A stretch of DNA of 64,000 nt from the NCBI GenBank assembly GCA_013368375.1, contig JAACJP010000058.1, positions 62,001 through 126,000 on the forward strand. Direction: 5' to 3'. Below the pieces are notes generated by a model. It was not told the DNA's origin. It made no database searches and saw only the letters and a program-made list of their open reading frames with translations. The stretch comes from Tricholomella constricta (lineage: Eukaryota > Basidiomycota > Agaricomycetes > Agaricales > Lyophyllaceae). Positions 1 to 10,844 of this stretch are shown in pieces. A program made the translations under genes and the position numbers. Every line of letters begins with the position of its first letter. Position 1 is the first letter of the stretch.

Positions 1-1536
1 CTTGTTGCGGTTCTTGCTCCCCTTGGGTCGGCCGCGCGGCCGCTTTCCCGCCGGCTGCGCTTCCAAGCTCGCGACTTCCCCAGACCCGCGCTTCACACCA
101 GCACTGGCGGTGTTCTGGGCGTCGTTCCCGCCTAATCTGCGTTCGTTGAGATACCTGCGGTGAGAAAGAGAAGGGCAGGTCAGTTGATGAATCATGAAGC
201 GTGTTTGCAGGCGATGAAGCGAGAGCAGGGGGGACTCTACACTATTATGGACACAGGTGAAAAGGAAGTGCCGGAGGTTTTCGCAGAGATGCCATGACGG
301 CAACGTCTACCACACGGCGCCACTGATAGCCAGCAGCGACCGGTGCTTCTCTCAGCAAGATGCCCGTCCCGGCGTTCAAGTAGGTCTCGCAGCCGGATTT
401 AAGCGGCAGAAAAAACATGCAGGTAAACGGGTTGCGTTTGTATGGAAAAACGATAGAAGTACCAACAGGCACCGATGATTTGACATATGGATCGTTGTTC
501 GGGTCAGACTCAAATGGAAGAAGCACTCACTGGTTCGCTTTTTCGTCGAGAGTGCTCTGGAGGCTTGGGAGAGGCGGTTGCCCCAGTTCTTGTCGTAACC
601 TATCAACGTCGTTCTTCGCCACAGCATATTCCCCTTCAGTAAGCTGGTTCATCTTGGTGCGAATTTCGTGGCATCTGGAAGAGAAGGAGGAAATAAGCCG
701 TCAATTCACTCGAAGGAAAGACAGCAGGATGGTAGAAATAGGCGGAGGGAACACGGAGACAAAAGACGTACTCTCTGTCGATTGTCGATTCCATGAGATC
801 AGCCTTCAGAACCCGCACGATAAGAATGCAACCCATAAATAGAAAAGGAGAGGCTTACCCTGTCGCGATCTTCGTTAATCTATCATCAAAATGCACATAA
901 ATGCTGGCACTAGACAAAGCAGACCCAAGGACTCACCTCACGCAAAGCATTCAAGAGCCTCGTCCGCTCGCTTTCAAGCCTGCACCGATAAAAATCAGCT
1001 CACGACCCCCTAATTATCTCCGACAACAACGCACTTGTTCCTCTGCTCCCGGATGTCCTGGATCACTTTGCTTTTTTCTTGCAACGACGCGTGCGCAGAC
1101 AGAATATGCGCCGTATGCAGCTGCAGCGTCAGAGCGTGCTTCCTGTCACCACAATCAATCAGCACACACACATTCCCTCCGTGATTAAAATTGGCCCTCG
1201 TCCGGCGAACACTGCGTCCCGAAAATTACGAGAGACGCCTCTCTCGTGGCAACCCAAACCAAACCGAGGCACGTACTTGAGTTCAGCCGTTTTGGCTAGA
1301 TGGACAAGATCCTTAGTCCAGTCGCCCGTCGCAATGAGGGGCGTTGGGGTTGAGGTGCCTGTCGCTGGCTGCGACGGTTGCTGGTGGTGGGGTTGGGGTG
1401 TGGGCTGATGGGTGGTATCCTGGGGTGCGACGCCCGCATTCCCGTTGATTACCTGGGGCTGGAGGTGTGTACCGGGCGGACCTGTGTAGTGAACATACTG
1501 AGGTTGGTGGTGGTGATACTGCAGCTGCTGCGACAT
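1..1536 (-). CDS. AT-hook protein, 3' end outside the window
   Basis: The gene is read on the minus strand from ATG 1536-1534. Exons are 1536-1277, 1142-1035, 979-937, 879-859, 803-772, 674-531 and 155-1, continuing off the left edge; about 254 residues are visible. All junctions are GT-AG and keep frame. The N-terminus is rich in Gln, His and Pro. The middle, about residues 70-210, is charged and predicted helical or coiled-coil (for example KVIQDIREQRNKLESERTRL). The last visible exon holds a classic AT-hook, KRPRGRPKGSKNRNK, which binds the minor groove of A/T-rich DNA, so a nuclear chromatin or transcription role is likely. I do not recognise the family beyond the AT-hook. The 32-nt and 21-nt exons are small but are needed to keep frame. 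Confidence is high that the gene is real and moderate for each small exon. Confidence 0.82.
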
Positions 1537-2959
1537 TTTTTTAGGCGAGCGCGATTGGTGTGTTGTGCGCGATCGAGGTTTCTGGGGTCTTGGTTCAAAC
1601 CTTTTTTCTGGCGGTGGCAGAAGGGTCGATTGTGTTGGTTCCTGTTAGAATTGGAGGCTACTGGCTATGCGAAACTACAATATCTGCTCAGAACAACCAC
1701 ATTGAGATTTATGGGACCTTCTCTTCACGAGTAAATAATCCACGAGCGTAAGCTAGCGCAAGTCGACCCCACAGAAACAGGTACCTATGGAACCGCAGCT
1801 GCGAAAGTGCCAAAGACGTGAGACGTCATTTGAGGAATTGTTCACACATGACCTCGCAGGGTGAGCAGCCCATCTCCAGCGAAGAACGACAATCAAATTA
1901 CAATGAGAAACACCATACGCTCGCGAGAAGATCGGCATAATTCTCAAGCAGTGAGTGGGTCATAAATATTGCCGAGTGTGCGCCTCGAGGACACCGGGAG
2001 GGCGGGCGTAGGTCGAACCAGGTTGACATGTGTCCGAATGGTGGTGGTTCACGGTTCAGATCCTGCTATCAGTTACATGAAAGGACGGCCGCATTGAGAT
2101 CGCCCCAGACCCATACGCTGCACCGGGCGCGATGCTATCCGAATAAGAATTCCCATACGAGCGCTCTTATTTCGGATGTTAGGAGCAAGTGGCAGTCGAT
2201 GCTGATAGACTAGAGGTTAAGGACATGTGAACAGTTCACATCCATGGCTACATCTTCCCAGCAGGCGATATACAATCTCTTTCAGTCGAAAGCTGCGTGG
2301 AGCACCCACATTGCGGCGACCGAACGGCAGCAGTGGCGCCAGTGAGGGCACATGCCACAAAATGACGTCCTTTGCATCGAACAAGTTTCCAAGTTTGGGT
2401 TATTTACCACGGGGGCGACGAATGCCCCATCTTGAAATGGAGATACAAAGATCAAACTGGACGAGCACCCAGGGTGAGCGTTTCTTGGGATACTACTTTG
2501 AAGATCATGGATGCCGGTAGATCCTTGGCTTTAATAGGCAGTCATAGCCGAGGATATCCGAGTCTGGTAAGAAGAAAAGAGCCGGCAGGATACATGTATA
2601 GGTGCCTCTAAGTATTCGAGCTCGAGTTGACCGGTATTCCAGAAAAGTTTGACAGGGCGTTGGAAAGCCGAGGTTTTGGCGCCCAGCTGAACCGAATGAC
2701 CGAGGGGATCTAGCGGGTCTTATAGCTAGCGAGACATACGTGTGCGTCCAACATCGCACAGTGAATACATAGTGAGGGAAAGGAGAAGCATTAATCAGAG
2801 GCAGAGTGTGTTGATGATCGTTTGGGACGAGGCAGGGCCGAGTCGCTTGCTCCGGCAAATTTCCACGACTTTCTGGAGCGCGAATCGTTCCGATAGCGTT
2901 CGTCGACGTTCCAACTCCCTTCCACCTACATTCGCACCTATCTCCGCAAATTCTCCGCC
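1537..2959. other. Intergenic region between divergent genes
   Basis: This 1.4-kb stretch separates the start of the AT-hook gene from the start of naa20 and should hold both promoters. Short open frames here (for example on the minus strand at 2505-2858) show no family motif and overlap one another. I see no RNA gene or repeat. Confidence 0.5.
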
Positions 2960-3741
2960 ATGAGCGTCCTCCGCCCCTTCAAAGCTACGGACATGTTCAA
3001 ATTCAATAACATGTAATTCGCAAATTTTACTGAGCCATCCGTTTATTGACTGAGCTTGTTGTAATATAGCAACCTGGACATCTGGACGGAGACTGTAAAT
3101 AATATTCACCAAGGTCCACACTGACCGAACCTAACATACACCCTCAGTATGGAATTGGGTTCTACCTCAGCTACCTATCCCGCTGGCCCGACCTCTGCTG
3201 CGTGCAGGAGGCCCCAAGCGGGCGCATGATGGGCTACGGTGCGCATTCCTCCCACCTTCCTTCCGCTCACTCAACACCATAACCTCTCCTTATGCTCCAG
3301 TCGTCGGCAAAGCCGAGGGCGCCAGCACAGAATGGCATGGCCACGTCACCGCGATCACTGTCGCGCCAGAGTACCGCCGGCTCGGGCTGGCGCGCAAGAT
3401 GATGGGCCTGCTCGAGATGGTCTCCGAGGAGATCTACAAGGGCTTCTTCGTCGACTTGTACGTGCGCTGTACGAACGACCTCGCGATCGACATGTATGAG
3501 GGCATGGGGTACAGCGTGTATCGGCGCGTGCGGGAGTATTACGGCAGTATGGGTGTTGGGAGAGGAGGTCGGGACGAAGAGGATGCCTTTGGTGTGTTTG
3601 CTTCCAATTTACGTGATATTTTTGATAATGGTTATTCATTCACTTGTAGACATGCGAAAACCACTGGCGCGCGATCCTCATCGTCGGTCCGTGCGTGCCA
3701 ACGGTCGGGACATGATCGTCAGCGCACACGACGTCTCATAA
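2960..3741 (+). CDS. naa20: N-terminal acetyltransferase NatB catalytic subunit Naa20
   Basis: Five exons, 2960-3012, 3070-3094, 3148-3238, 3301-3591 and 3650-3741, encode 183 residues, close to the usual length of about 178 for Naa20/Nat3. The start MSVLRPFKATDMFKFNNINLD is the expected family N-terminus and continues with TETYGIGFYLSYLSRWPD. The GNAT acetyl-CoA loop is at residues 82-87 (RRLGLA), and the conserved GFFVDLYVR and MYEGMGYSVYRRV stretches follow. The C-terminus RKPLARD also matches. Naa20 works with Naa25 on ribosomes to acetylate nascent proteins that begin Met-Asp, Met-Glu, Met-Asn or Met-Gln. The 25-nt second exon is small, but it is required to restore the conserved NLD-WTETYG sequence. 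The gene converges with iml1, with 70 bp between the two stop codons. Confidence 0.95.
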
Positions 3742-3811
3742 AACACCCTCCGCCCAAAAAACATTACTTTACATGTATGTACAAAAAAATAAATATCCAA
3801 CCCCTAATCAA

Positions 3812-6800
3812 TCATATAGCCAGCGGAGGCGGCTCCTCCGGCGACTGGTACTGCCTTATCACCGCAAGCTCGTCCTCGTAGAAATCCAGCAAAGTCTTCT
3901 TGTCCGACACGAAGCGATGCAGCTCTATCCTAATCTGCTCCGCAACAGCCGCAGGGCGCGCGTCCTTGTTCTTCGCCATCCGACCAGAGCCCATCAGTCG
4001 ATTCGTCAAAAACACAAAGCCCTGCGAGCCTCCAAGCACCTGGACAAATCCCATTCCGGAACGGTGCACGAACTGGGAGTATTTGTATGGCGAGCGGCGG
4101 TACGAGTAGATGACATCGACTTGTTCTGGGTAAAGCGATGCCGCCTCGACGTCGACGATGTACCCGAACTTCTTGAGTATGGCATACTCAAAGTAGTGCG
4201 TCGTCTGCGTCCCTTCGGGGACACGCTTTTCGATGTCCATCACGATTGGAGGGGGCACGGCGAGCCGCATGGGGAAACAGGATTGAAAGGCGTTGCGTTC
4301 GCGGATGTCGCTGATTTGCGTCACGTAGGCCTCGACGAGTTTCAGCCCGTATCGGTCGATGGTCCGTCCCCATTGGCGGATGAGATCCTCGATGCAGCGG
4401 GCAGTCGTGCCGATCCATTGCAATTCGAAGTGGAAGGCTGTTCCTGGGTTGTGGATGATGTCATGGTGCAGGATAACAGATTCCGCTTGGTCGCTTTTCT
4501 GAAGAGCCAAAAAAATTTCAGTCAGTGTTACCGTATGCAGGACACGCGATGATGGCTAAATACCTTGCTGGGGTCAATGTCAATAACCATGCTTTGACTG
4601 AGTATTATCCGCTTCTTGTGTCTCCGAGGGCTTGGGTTCTTGGGACGCGCGACGCTACCGGGGTAGTAACTTCCCCGTGGCGGATCATCGGTAGTATATC
4701 GTCTGAACCAACCCTTGGGAGTCATCGCAACACTGTATTCTCCTTTCAACCGATAGTAGTAGTGCCTATACGAACAGGGTCTCGGCATCAACATCCTCCA
4801 GCACACCAGGAAGAACCACTTACCCGTCCAGGAAGCTGTGGTATCCACGACAATGCTCAAACAACCCCTGCTCATACAACTTGACGGCCCATTCCGTTGC
4901 CTGAGACCGCGTCGAGACGTCCCGGAACTCACGAACAAACCACGACACAAGGTCGTACCCAATGAACGAATTGGGATACCGGGAACGATGCCAGTGGTAA
5001 TCCTTGATGGGAACTCCGTCCTCCTCCCGCATCGCCTTCGCAATCGCAGCCAGCGACATGTCGCCAATCTCCCGTTCGCTCTTCACCTTCTTCCTCAATG
5101 GCCCCGCAGCATGTATTTGGTCCAGCTGGTCCATTAGGGATGCATCACGGACGGACAGGGCAGGCCCCAACGTCGTCGGGAGCAGGCGGACGGGCGGGGC
5201 GGGGTGTGCGGCCTTCTCCTCTGCCGGCTGCCACCGCAGCTTCGTGAACTGCTCTGCGAGCTTTTCGATCCCCAGGATGCGAGTTTCTTCGTCATCGAGA
5301 TTTTCGCCGTTTGCGCCTGTTGCGTGCACAGGGAGCTCCGCGGAGGGGATGACGATGAAGCGTGTGCGCCAGTAGCGGAGGGACTCGTTGAAGTTGTGCT
5401 CGTAGCCGGCGACCAGCATGTCAAGCCTTGAAGAACATCACTAATTAGTAATTGTTGTTGACGCTTAAAACCTGAGGCGCACCGATTCCATCCATAGTTT
5501 TCCAGTCCATGAGTTTCAAACTGGGTCGATAACTCCGTATAGCCACCTGCAGGTCGAGTCTGTTCAAGCCACATCACACTAGGAAGAGAAAGGTGACGTA
5601 CCTCCGAGCTTCGGCCACATCAAACACTGGTACAGGAACGGCTTTGAGGGCGGCATGCGTCGTAGATATCTCCGCACCTGGATCGCTTCTCCGGTGTACG
5701 AAATGCGATGAATCTCATTCGTCATGCTGAGATAAACAGGGCCGTCCGGGGATTGCAACACAATGGATGCTCCGATCGGCTTTGGCAATTCCTCCTCCGT
5801 CAGGAGGGACTTTGTCCGCCGAAGTGCCATCCTCTGTTCGGCCTCGTCGCCTTTGGCGGGTCGGCCGAGCACGAACTGGAACCCTTGGGCTAGTCGGACG
5901 GCGGCCATACCCCGCATGACTGCAAGCGCCCATGCCCGACGCAAATCATCCGTGTTCCCTCTGACAACAGGAGGTTTCACCAGGAACGACCGCATCTCGC
6001 CAGGATCAACGACAAAATCGTATGAAAAGACGTCATATAGCGATTCCAGCTCGGCGGTGGTAGGGAAGTGCTCGACGGTCAGGGGGAGGCAGAGGGGGAT
6101 AACCATCGCCTTCCATTTGATTTCGTGCTTGGTTAGAACTTGAGGGAACTGGTGCTGCCATCGCCGGGCGAGGGAGGACTCCGAGTGTGGGACCGATGAG
6201 TGGGGCTGCGAAGGGTTGCAAATCACACCAGGGGAGGACGACAGGAAAATGGGCGCGTGAATGCTGGCGGCACTGCGGCGTTTACCAAATGTGGCCTCAT
6301 CACGAGGTGGTGTCCAGACCGGTGAACGACGAACATATGATGGTCGATGAGGCATGAGGCTGTCATCCTCGAAAGTGCGTCCGGTGCTTGTACGGGTGGT
6401 GGGTGCATTGCGAATAGCCATGGGCAGAGGCGAGTGGTGTACGAGCGGAGAGTGACTGACCTGCGCCACAGCGGGTTTAGAGGCAGCAGGCATTCGAATT
6501 GGCGACGACGTTCGTGGGGTGGATTTTGGCGCGAGCTTCTCCTTCGTCGGTGTAGGGGTATGGCTCATAGCCGAGGCCGACGCAGATACAGGCGAGGTTT
6601 GTGGTTCGCTTGGTCCACTTCGGAAGGGATTGAATAGCCAGGATGGTGCGAGTTTCGATGCCAATGAAGGCCGTGTAGGAGTAGTCTGTGTCCCAGTTGC
6701 CGTCTTCGACGACGAGTTTGCAGATAAATTGGAACGCAACGACATCATGGAGGACTGGGAGGGTGACTTGCTAACCCCGCTGAAAGTAACAACACCCCGA

Positions 6801-8895
6801 CCCTTACTGGCTGGATCTTCCGGTGGTAGATCAACGTGAACCCGTTTGGGGCTTTCCTCGATGGGGTCAATTCTTCCCAGCATGACTGAGTTTCGATGCG
6901 AATTGCGCTTGTCAGTGTTGCGATATGTCATTCCAGTCGTCGAATTACTCGTAGAGGATGCTATTGAATCACGAGCGATGTTCATCTTCGATTCCGGCCT
7001 AAGCGCGAAGATACCAATGTCAAACCTGTCTGCGTCCTGCTGGGATGGTGGAGCATCTTCCAATAGATCTTGCGGAGGAGTCGACGACGGAGGTTCGGGG
7101 GGTTCAGGCAAAAAGGGAACCTCTATACTTGAAAGGACATCAAGCTCGAGAAGGCCTAGCATTTGAATCTGATGCATCTTCGCTCGACCTATAAATCTTG
7201 ATACAAAAAAACGTCAATCTAACACTTCGAAAGACGACTAAAGAAGAAGTACCTGTCAGGTCTGAATGGCAGGTCCATTTGCTTGTCCCAAAACGTCACA
7301 GACACCCAAAATGGCTCCCACCAAAAGGTCTTTTGCTCCGCGCTGATACCTTCATCAACGATTCCCCAAAGTGGATCCATGGTTTGTGGGCCATACTTTC
7401 CATCATTTTCCTGCTTTGGCTCAGCGCTCCTAAAGCTGAACACCGGGCTGGAATGCAAAGGAGGCTTCGCGAGAGATACGAGATCAATAACAAAGCCTTG
7501 ATCAAGCAGACGGGTGGTGGTGAGGCGGAGAAGATCCTTTGATACCCGGAAGTAACCTGTTCCCGGGGTGATTAAAATCATGGTCGTTCCGGTAAGAGAC
7601 AGCGAGCGGTCGATGTAGTGGGTTTCCGTGGGATTTAGTGCAAGATTGATAGCCTCCAGAACGGGCCCATCATGAGCGAACGAAATACGACCTATTAGCC
7701 GAACCTGTGCAGGTGGACCGATGGTCGCAGCATCCAGAGTTGATTGATGGTAGTGGTGCGTCAGAAGGATGTCACGTTGGAAATCCCAAAAGGAGTCCTT
7801 CAGGCTGACCAGAGTCGGCTTCCATTTGTGAATCACTTCCAAGTCTGTGATGACTTTGAAGAAGTCCTTGTACCATTTTCCATAATCGTCCTGACGGAGA
7901 GGTCCAGCCGCGTAGGCAATTTCAGACTCTTCGTAGAATACGCGCGATATAAGGACGATGGTGACAGTATGATTGGTACCTGCCTCGCGCCATTTCGAAA
8001 ACAATGCAGGAAGAAAAGAGTGCACGATCTTCTCGTAATAGCGTTCGCCATCCCCCGAAAACTCCCATAGTTCACGGCAAACTTGGATGAAGATCGTCAT
8101 TTTAGCGGAAAGAGATCTATAGATTGCTTTCGTAGAGGACGTTACGCAAGCCGAAGAAACCTATTGAGACCTTAAATCCACTTGTCCGTACTGACATAGC
8201 AAGGTTTGCGCACCGGCTTTCCATCGATATAGATGTTCTGTATTTTGGCCGCAATGTTACCAACAAATGTTATTTGCTGGTCAGTATAGATACACTGTCC
8301 GACAAGGTCTTTTCCCAGTCTCCACATCTCGTTTCGGCCGAGGTATTGGTCTTGGAAGACGAACTCAACGTACTCCGCACAGCATGTGTGCTTGTCTACC
8401 TGAGGTGAGCTCATGAGGCCTTAAAAGCCAGCTGAAGTGTCATTCGAAGCCCACCTTTGTTACAGTAACTTCTGAGTTATTCCTTAGCCGGAAAGTTTCT
8501 GCGATTGGCTTCGGTATAGAGATCTAGGACACACATGCATTACTTTCATTTCGACACCTGAACGCGAGGAAAAAGGGACGCACCTGCAGCTGAGGCTTCG
8601 AACAACCGTCATCCTTCAGTACAATGAAGAGGAACGCGAAGTCTGGGTCATCCGAGTTGGACCCCTTCACTCTCAGCAAATCGCCTTCCGAAACACCTGG
8701 CCACCACGATTGATTGAAAATGACGGAATGAGTCTCTCTCGTATCGTCCTTTGTGTCATGTACCCATGAGTTGAGGATCTTGAAATCCCCATACTTGAGT
8801 GGAACGACAGGTGTCGGCCTCAAGATTGACTGGGCAGTATTGGATCGGCGACGGTTGTACTGCGAGTTCTGCGATTCTGCCCGAGAGGTTGTCAT
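3812..8895 (-). CDS. iml1: Iml1/DEPDC5, GATOR1 (SEACIT) subunit
   Basis: Nine exons on the minus strand: 8895-8584, 8523-8455, 8399-8214, 8160-7253, 7196-5602, 5546-5483, 5426-4824, 4765-4564 and 4498-3812. They sum to 1541 residues, in the family range. Iml1/DEPDC5 is part of the GATOR1 complex, the GTPase-activating complex for Rag GTPases that turns down TORC1 at the vacuole when amino acids are low. Visible support: the IML1 domain at about residues 175-490 (TKAIYRSLSAKMTIFIQVCR, then VSVTFWDKQMDLPFRPDR); the motif MLGLLELDVLSS; and a DEP domain at about residues 1180-1255 (YPNSFIGYDLVSWF). The conserved C-terminal region ends in ELAVIRQYQSPEEPPPLAI. Residues of about 520-750 form a Ser/Pro/Thr-rich insertion of low complexity. 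Exon 5 must use the acceptor at 7198-7197, because the nearer TATAG breaks the frame. Confidence 0.95.
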
Positions 8896-9797
8896 GTAAG
8901 GAGCTGTTGGATCATTGACGTGTCGAGAGCTCGTTAGACCTTGAAACAGGCGGCCTTGTGAGTGAGCGTACGCAATATACGGGGGTCAACGTCGGCAACA
9001 AGTCGGCAACGACTTCTTTGTTCATGTTGGCCTAATCATGATGAGCGCGACAAATTACCCAAAATTTCTCTTGCTCTTCTTCATCGCGTCCTTGTTGATC
9101 CTTAGGCCTGGATAAAACTTAGTGATGACCTTGAGGCTACCTGCATCAGCCCTTTGCTTCGCAGAACTTGTTTTGACTTATCGGTCTAAACTTCTTTCTT
9201 GATCTAACTTGGTAAAGAGACCATCGCTGGACATTACGTCTTACCCTCCTTATGACACACTGTGCAGTGCTGTACTGAGCATCAGCAGAACTGGTCGGAC
9301 GAGCCGTTTATTGATCAGATGCGACAGAGCAGAAAGGCACGTAAGTCGGCAGGTTGACTCTCACTTTCTTCATCCTCTGAACAACCACGTCACATATCAA
9401 GATCGTTTGTCGTTGTCTTGCTTTCAGCAAAAGCCGGACGTCGCATGGGGTTCTATGTATCTTTCACTTCTCATTTCGTATCTGCCTCAGCAGGTTGGTG
9501 GCTGGATCATGCAGGCTCTTGACTAGGGTGATCCTGTTAGGCCAAGGTCCGACGATCTGCACCAGACATGCACCTCCTACACGTCGAATTCGACTTTGCC
9601 GTGGCGGAGCATACTGAGACTACACCGTCCGTCGACCTTTCTTTATAGTGACGAACTGGGGGGGGGTGTTATCGCCATCTACGAGGCTCCGGCGCGATTC
9701 AAGATATCATATTGTTGATTTAGCACCATCTCGACCTCGGTGGACGCTTGACGTTTCTAGGTGTTCCCGTTTACCTGACAGACTTGGTGATTTTAAT
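8896..9797. other. Intergenic, iml1 5' flank
   Basis: About 0.9 kb upstream of the iml1 start. It should contain the iml1 promoter. I see no supported coding frame, RNA gene or repeat. The plus-strand frame at 9209-9526 has no recognisable motif. Confidence 0.4.
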
Positions 9798-10440
9798 ATG
9801 TTAATGAGCTCTTTCGCTTTCCTTACTCTCGCATTGGCTGCCCCGGTTAAACTTCGCCAGAATTGCGCAGACCTATCGGTCATCTTCGTCCGTGACACTC
9901 TCGGCACCGTCGTTGGCCTTAACTTGAGTTCTGCTTTTCAGAGGGGACTCTGAGGACAAACACTGGACTTTGTTAGAATCAACTGCATTGCGAACGTTGC
10001 GGGTGCGGGTCTCCTAGCCGGCGGTGATGCGCGAGGCGCCAACGACCTTGGTGAAAAGTATGAGGACCAAGGCAGCTGCCTGTTTCAATATTCAGATCGC
10101 AAATTTTGGATGCAGGGAAAGTCCCGGCCATGGATTATTTCATTGCCTTTTTTCATTGATTGTCGGAATCCAGTCAATACGCTCAGGCAGTTCTTCTTGC
10201 AGTAGGGAAAGTATCTGCAGACGTTTGGAAACGGGTCAATGCTGCCGTCGTATTCGGTGATCCTTTGGACGGTACTGCCTTCCTCATTGGCATTGACCCG
10301 AAGGCATTCTGCAAGTAACAATTTATCTGATGGAAGCTCCAGAATTCGGCTGCACATCTGAGTCACAGAGCGGTGAGACAAACGTTGCTGTATTGAAACA
10401 AGTCACTGATGAAGCTGCCACCTTTGTAGCTTCACGCGTA
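9798..10440 (+). pseudogene. Decayed cutinase-family gene
   Basis: From ATG 9798 the frame gives a signal-peptide-like start (MSSFAFLTLALAAP) and the cutinase opening NCADLSVIFVR. After the in-frame stop at about 9951 the same frame continues with TLDFVRINCIANVAGAG and LLAGGDARGANDLGEK, as in cutinases. A different frame then gives the counterpart of CPNTQIV-GYSQG, with the catalytic-serine GYSQG motif replaced by GCRESPG. Beyond that come the Asp-loop region VNAAVVFGDPLDG and a stop after DPKAFCK. A last remnant, about 10320-10430, resembles the CDNLCDGSS region. Cutinases are secreted serine esterases that cleave cutin and related polyesters. At least one stop, one frame change and the lost nucleophile motif argue against function. 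Alternative splicing cannot rescue the serine motif in any frame I read. Confidence 0.75.
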
Positions 10441-10844
10441 TTGCATATCTTGCATATCCACGTCAGAAAATATTTGTGGCTTCGATAACGAAATCCGGAC
10501 AGCATCGGACAGTTAACGCCTCGTTACTTCCGTAATCGCGTTTATTTTGGATTTTGGATGGACTAGTTTTGTGTACACTACATAGCTCGCTGAGGGGAGT
10601 AGATGCAAGCAGGCACAAATAGTCAACTCTTGGTTAACTCTCTTCACGGACGTTGACGTTGGGGTTCAAACGTTCACGCCTGCTATCTCCGACTGGCTGC
10701 ACGATTCTCGGAAAGGTAATAAGAATTTCCTACAAGGATCCACAGCGAAGCTCCAGGTTAACGCCCGTTGGGTGTCTGTCGAAAGCTAATAATAAGACTC
10801 GATGAGGGACTTTGTGCGAAGTTGTATCGACCACCGTCATCGCC
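10441..10844. other. Intergenic
   Basis: About 400 bp between the cutinase remnant and the next gene. No coding frame or repeat is supported. It is presumed to carry the promoter of the gene that starts at 10845. Confidence 0.35.

Noticed and set aside
3773..4552. 259-codon plus-strand frame opposite iml1
   Set aside because: It is the antisense of the conserved C-terminal exon of iml1, which has clear homology; this frame has none.
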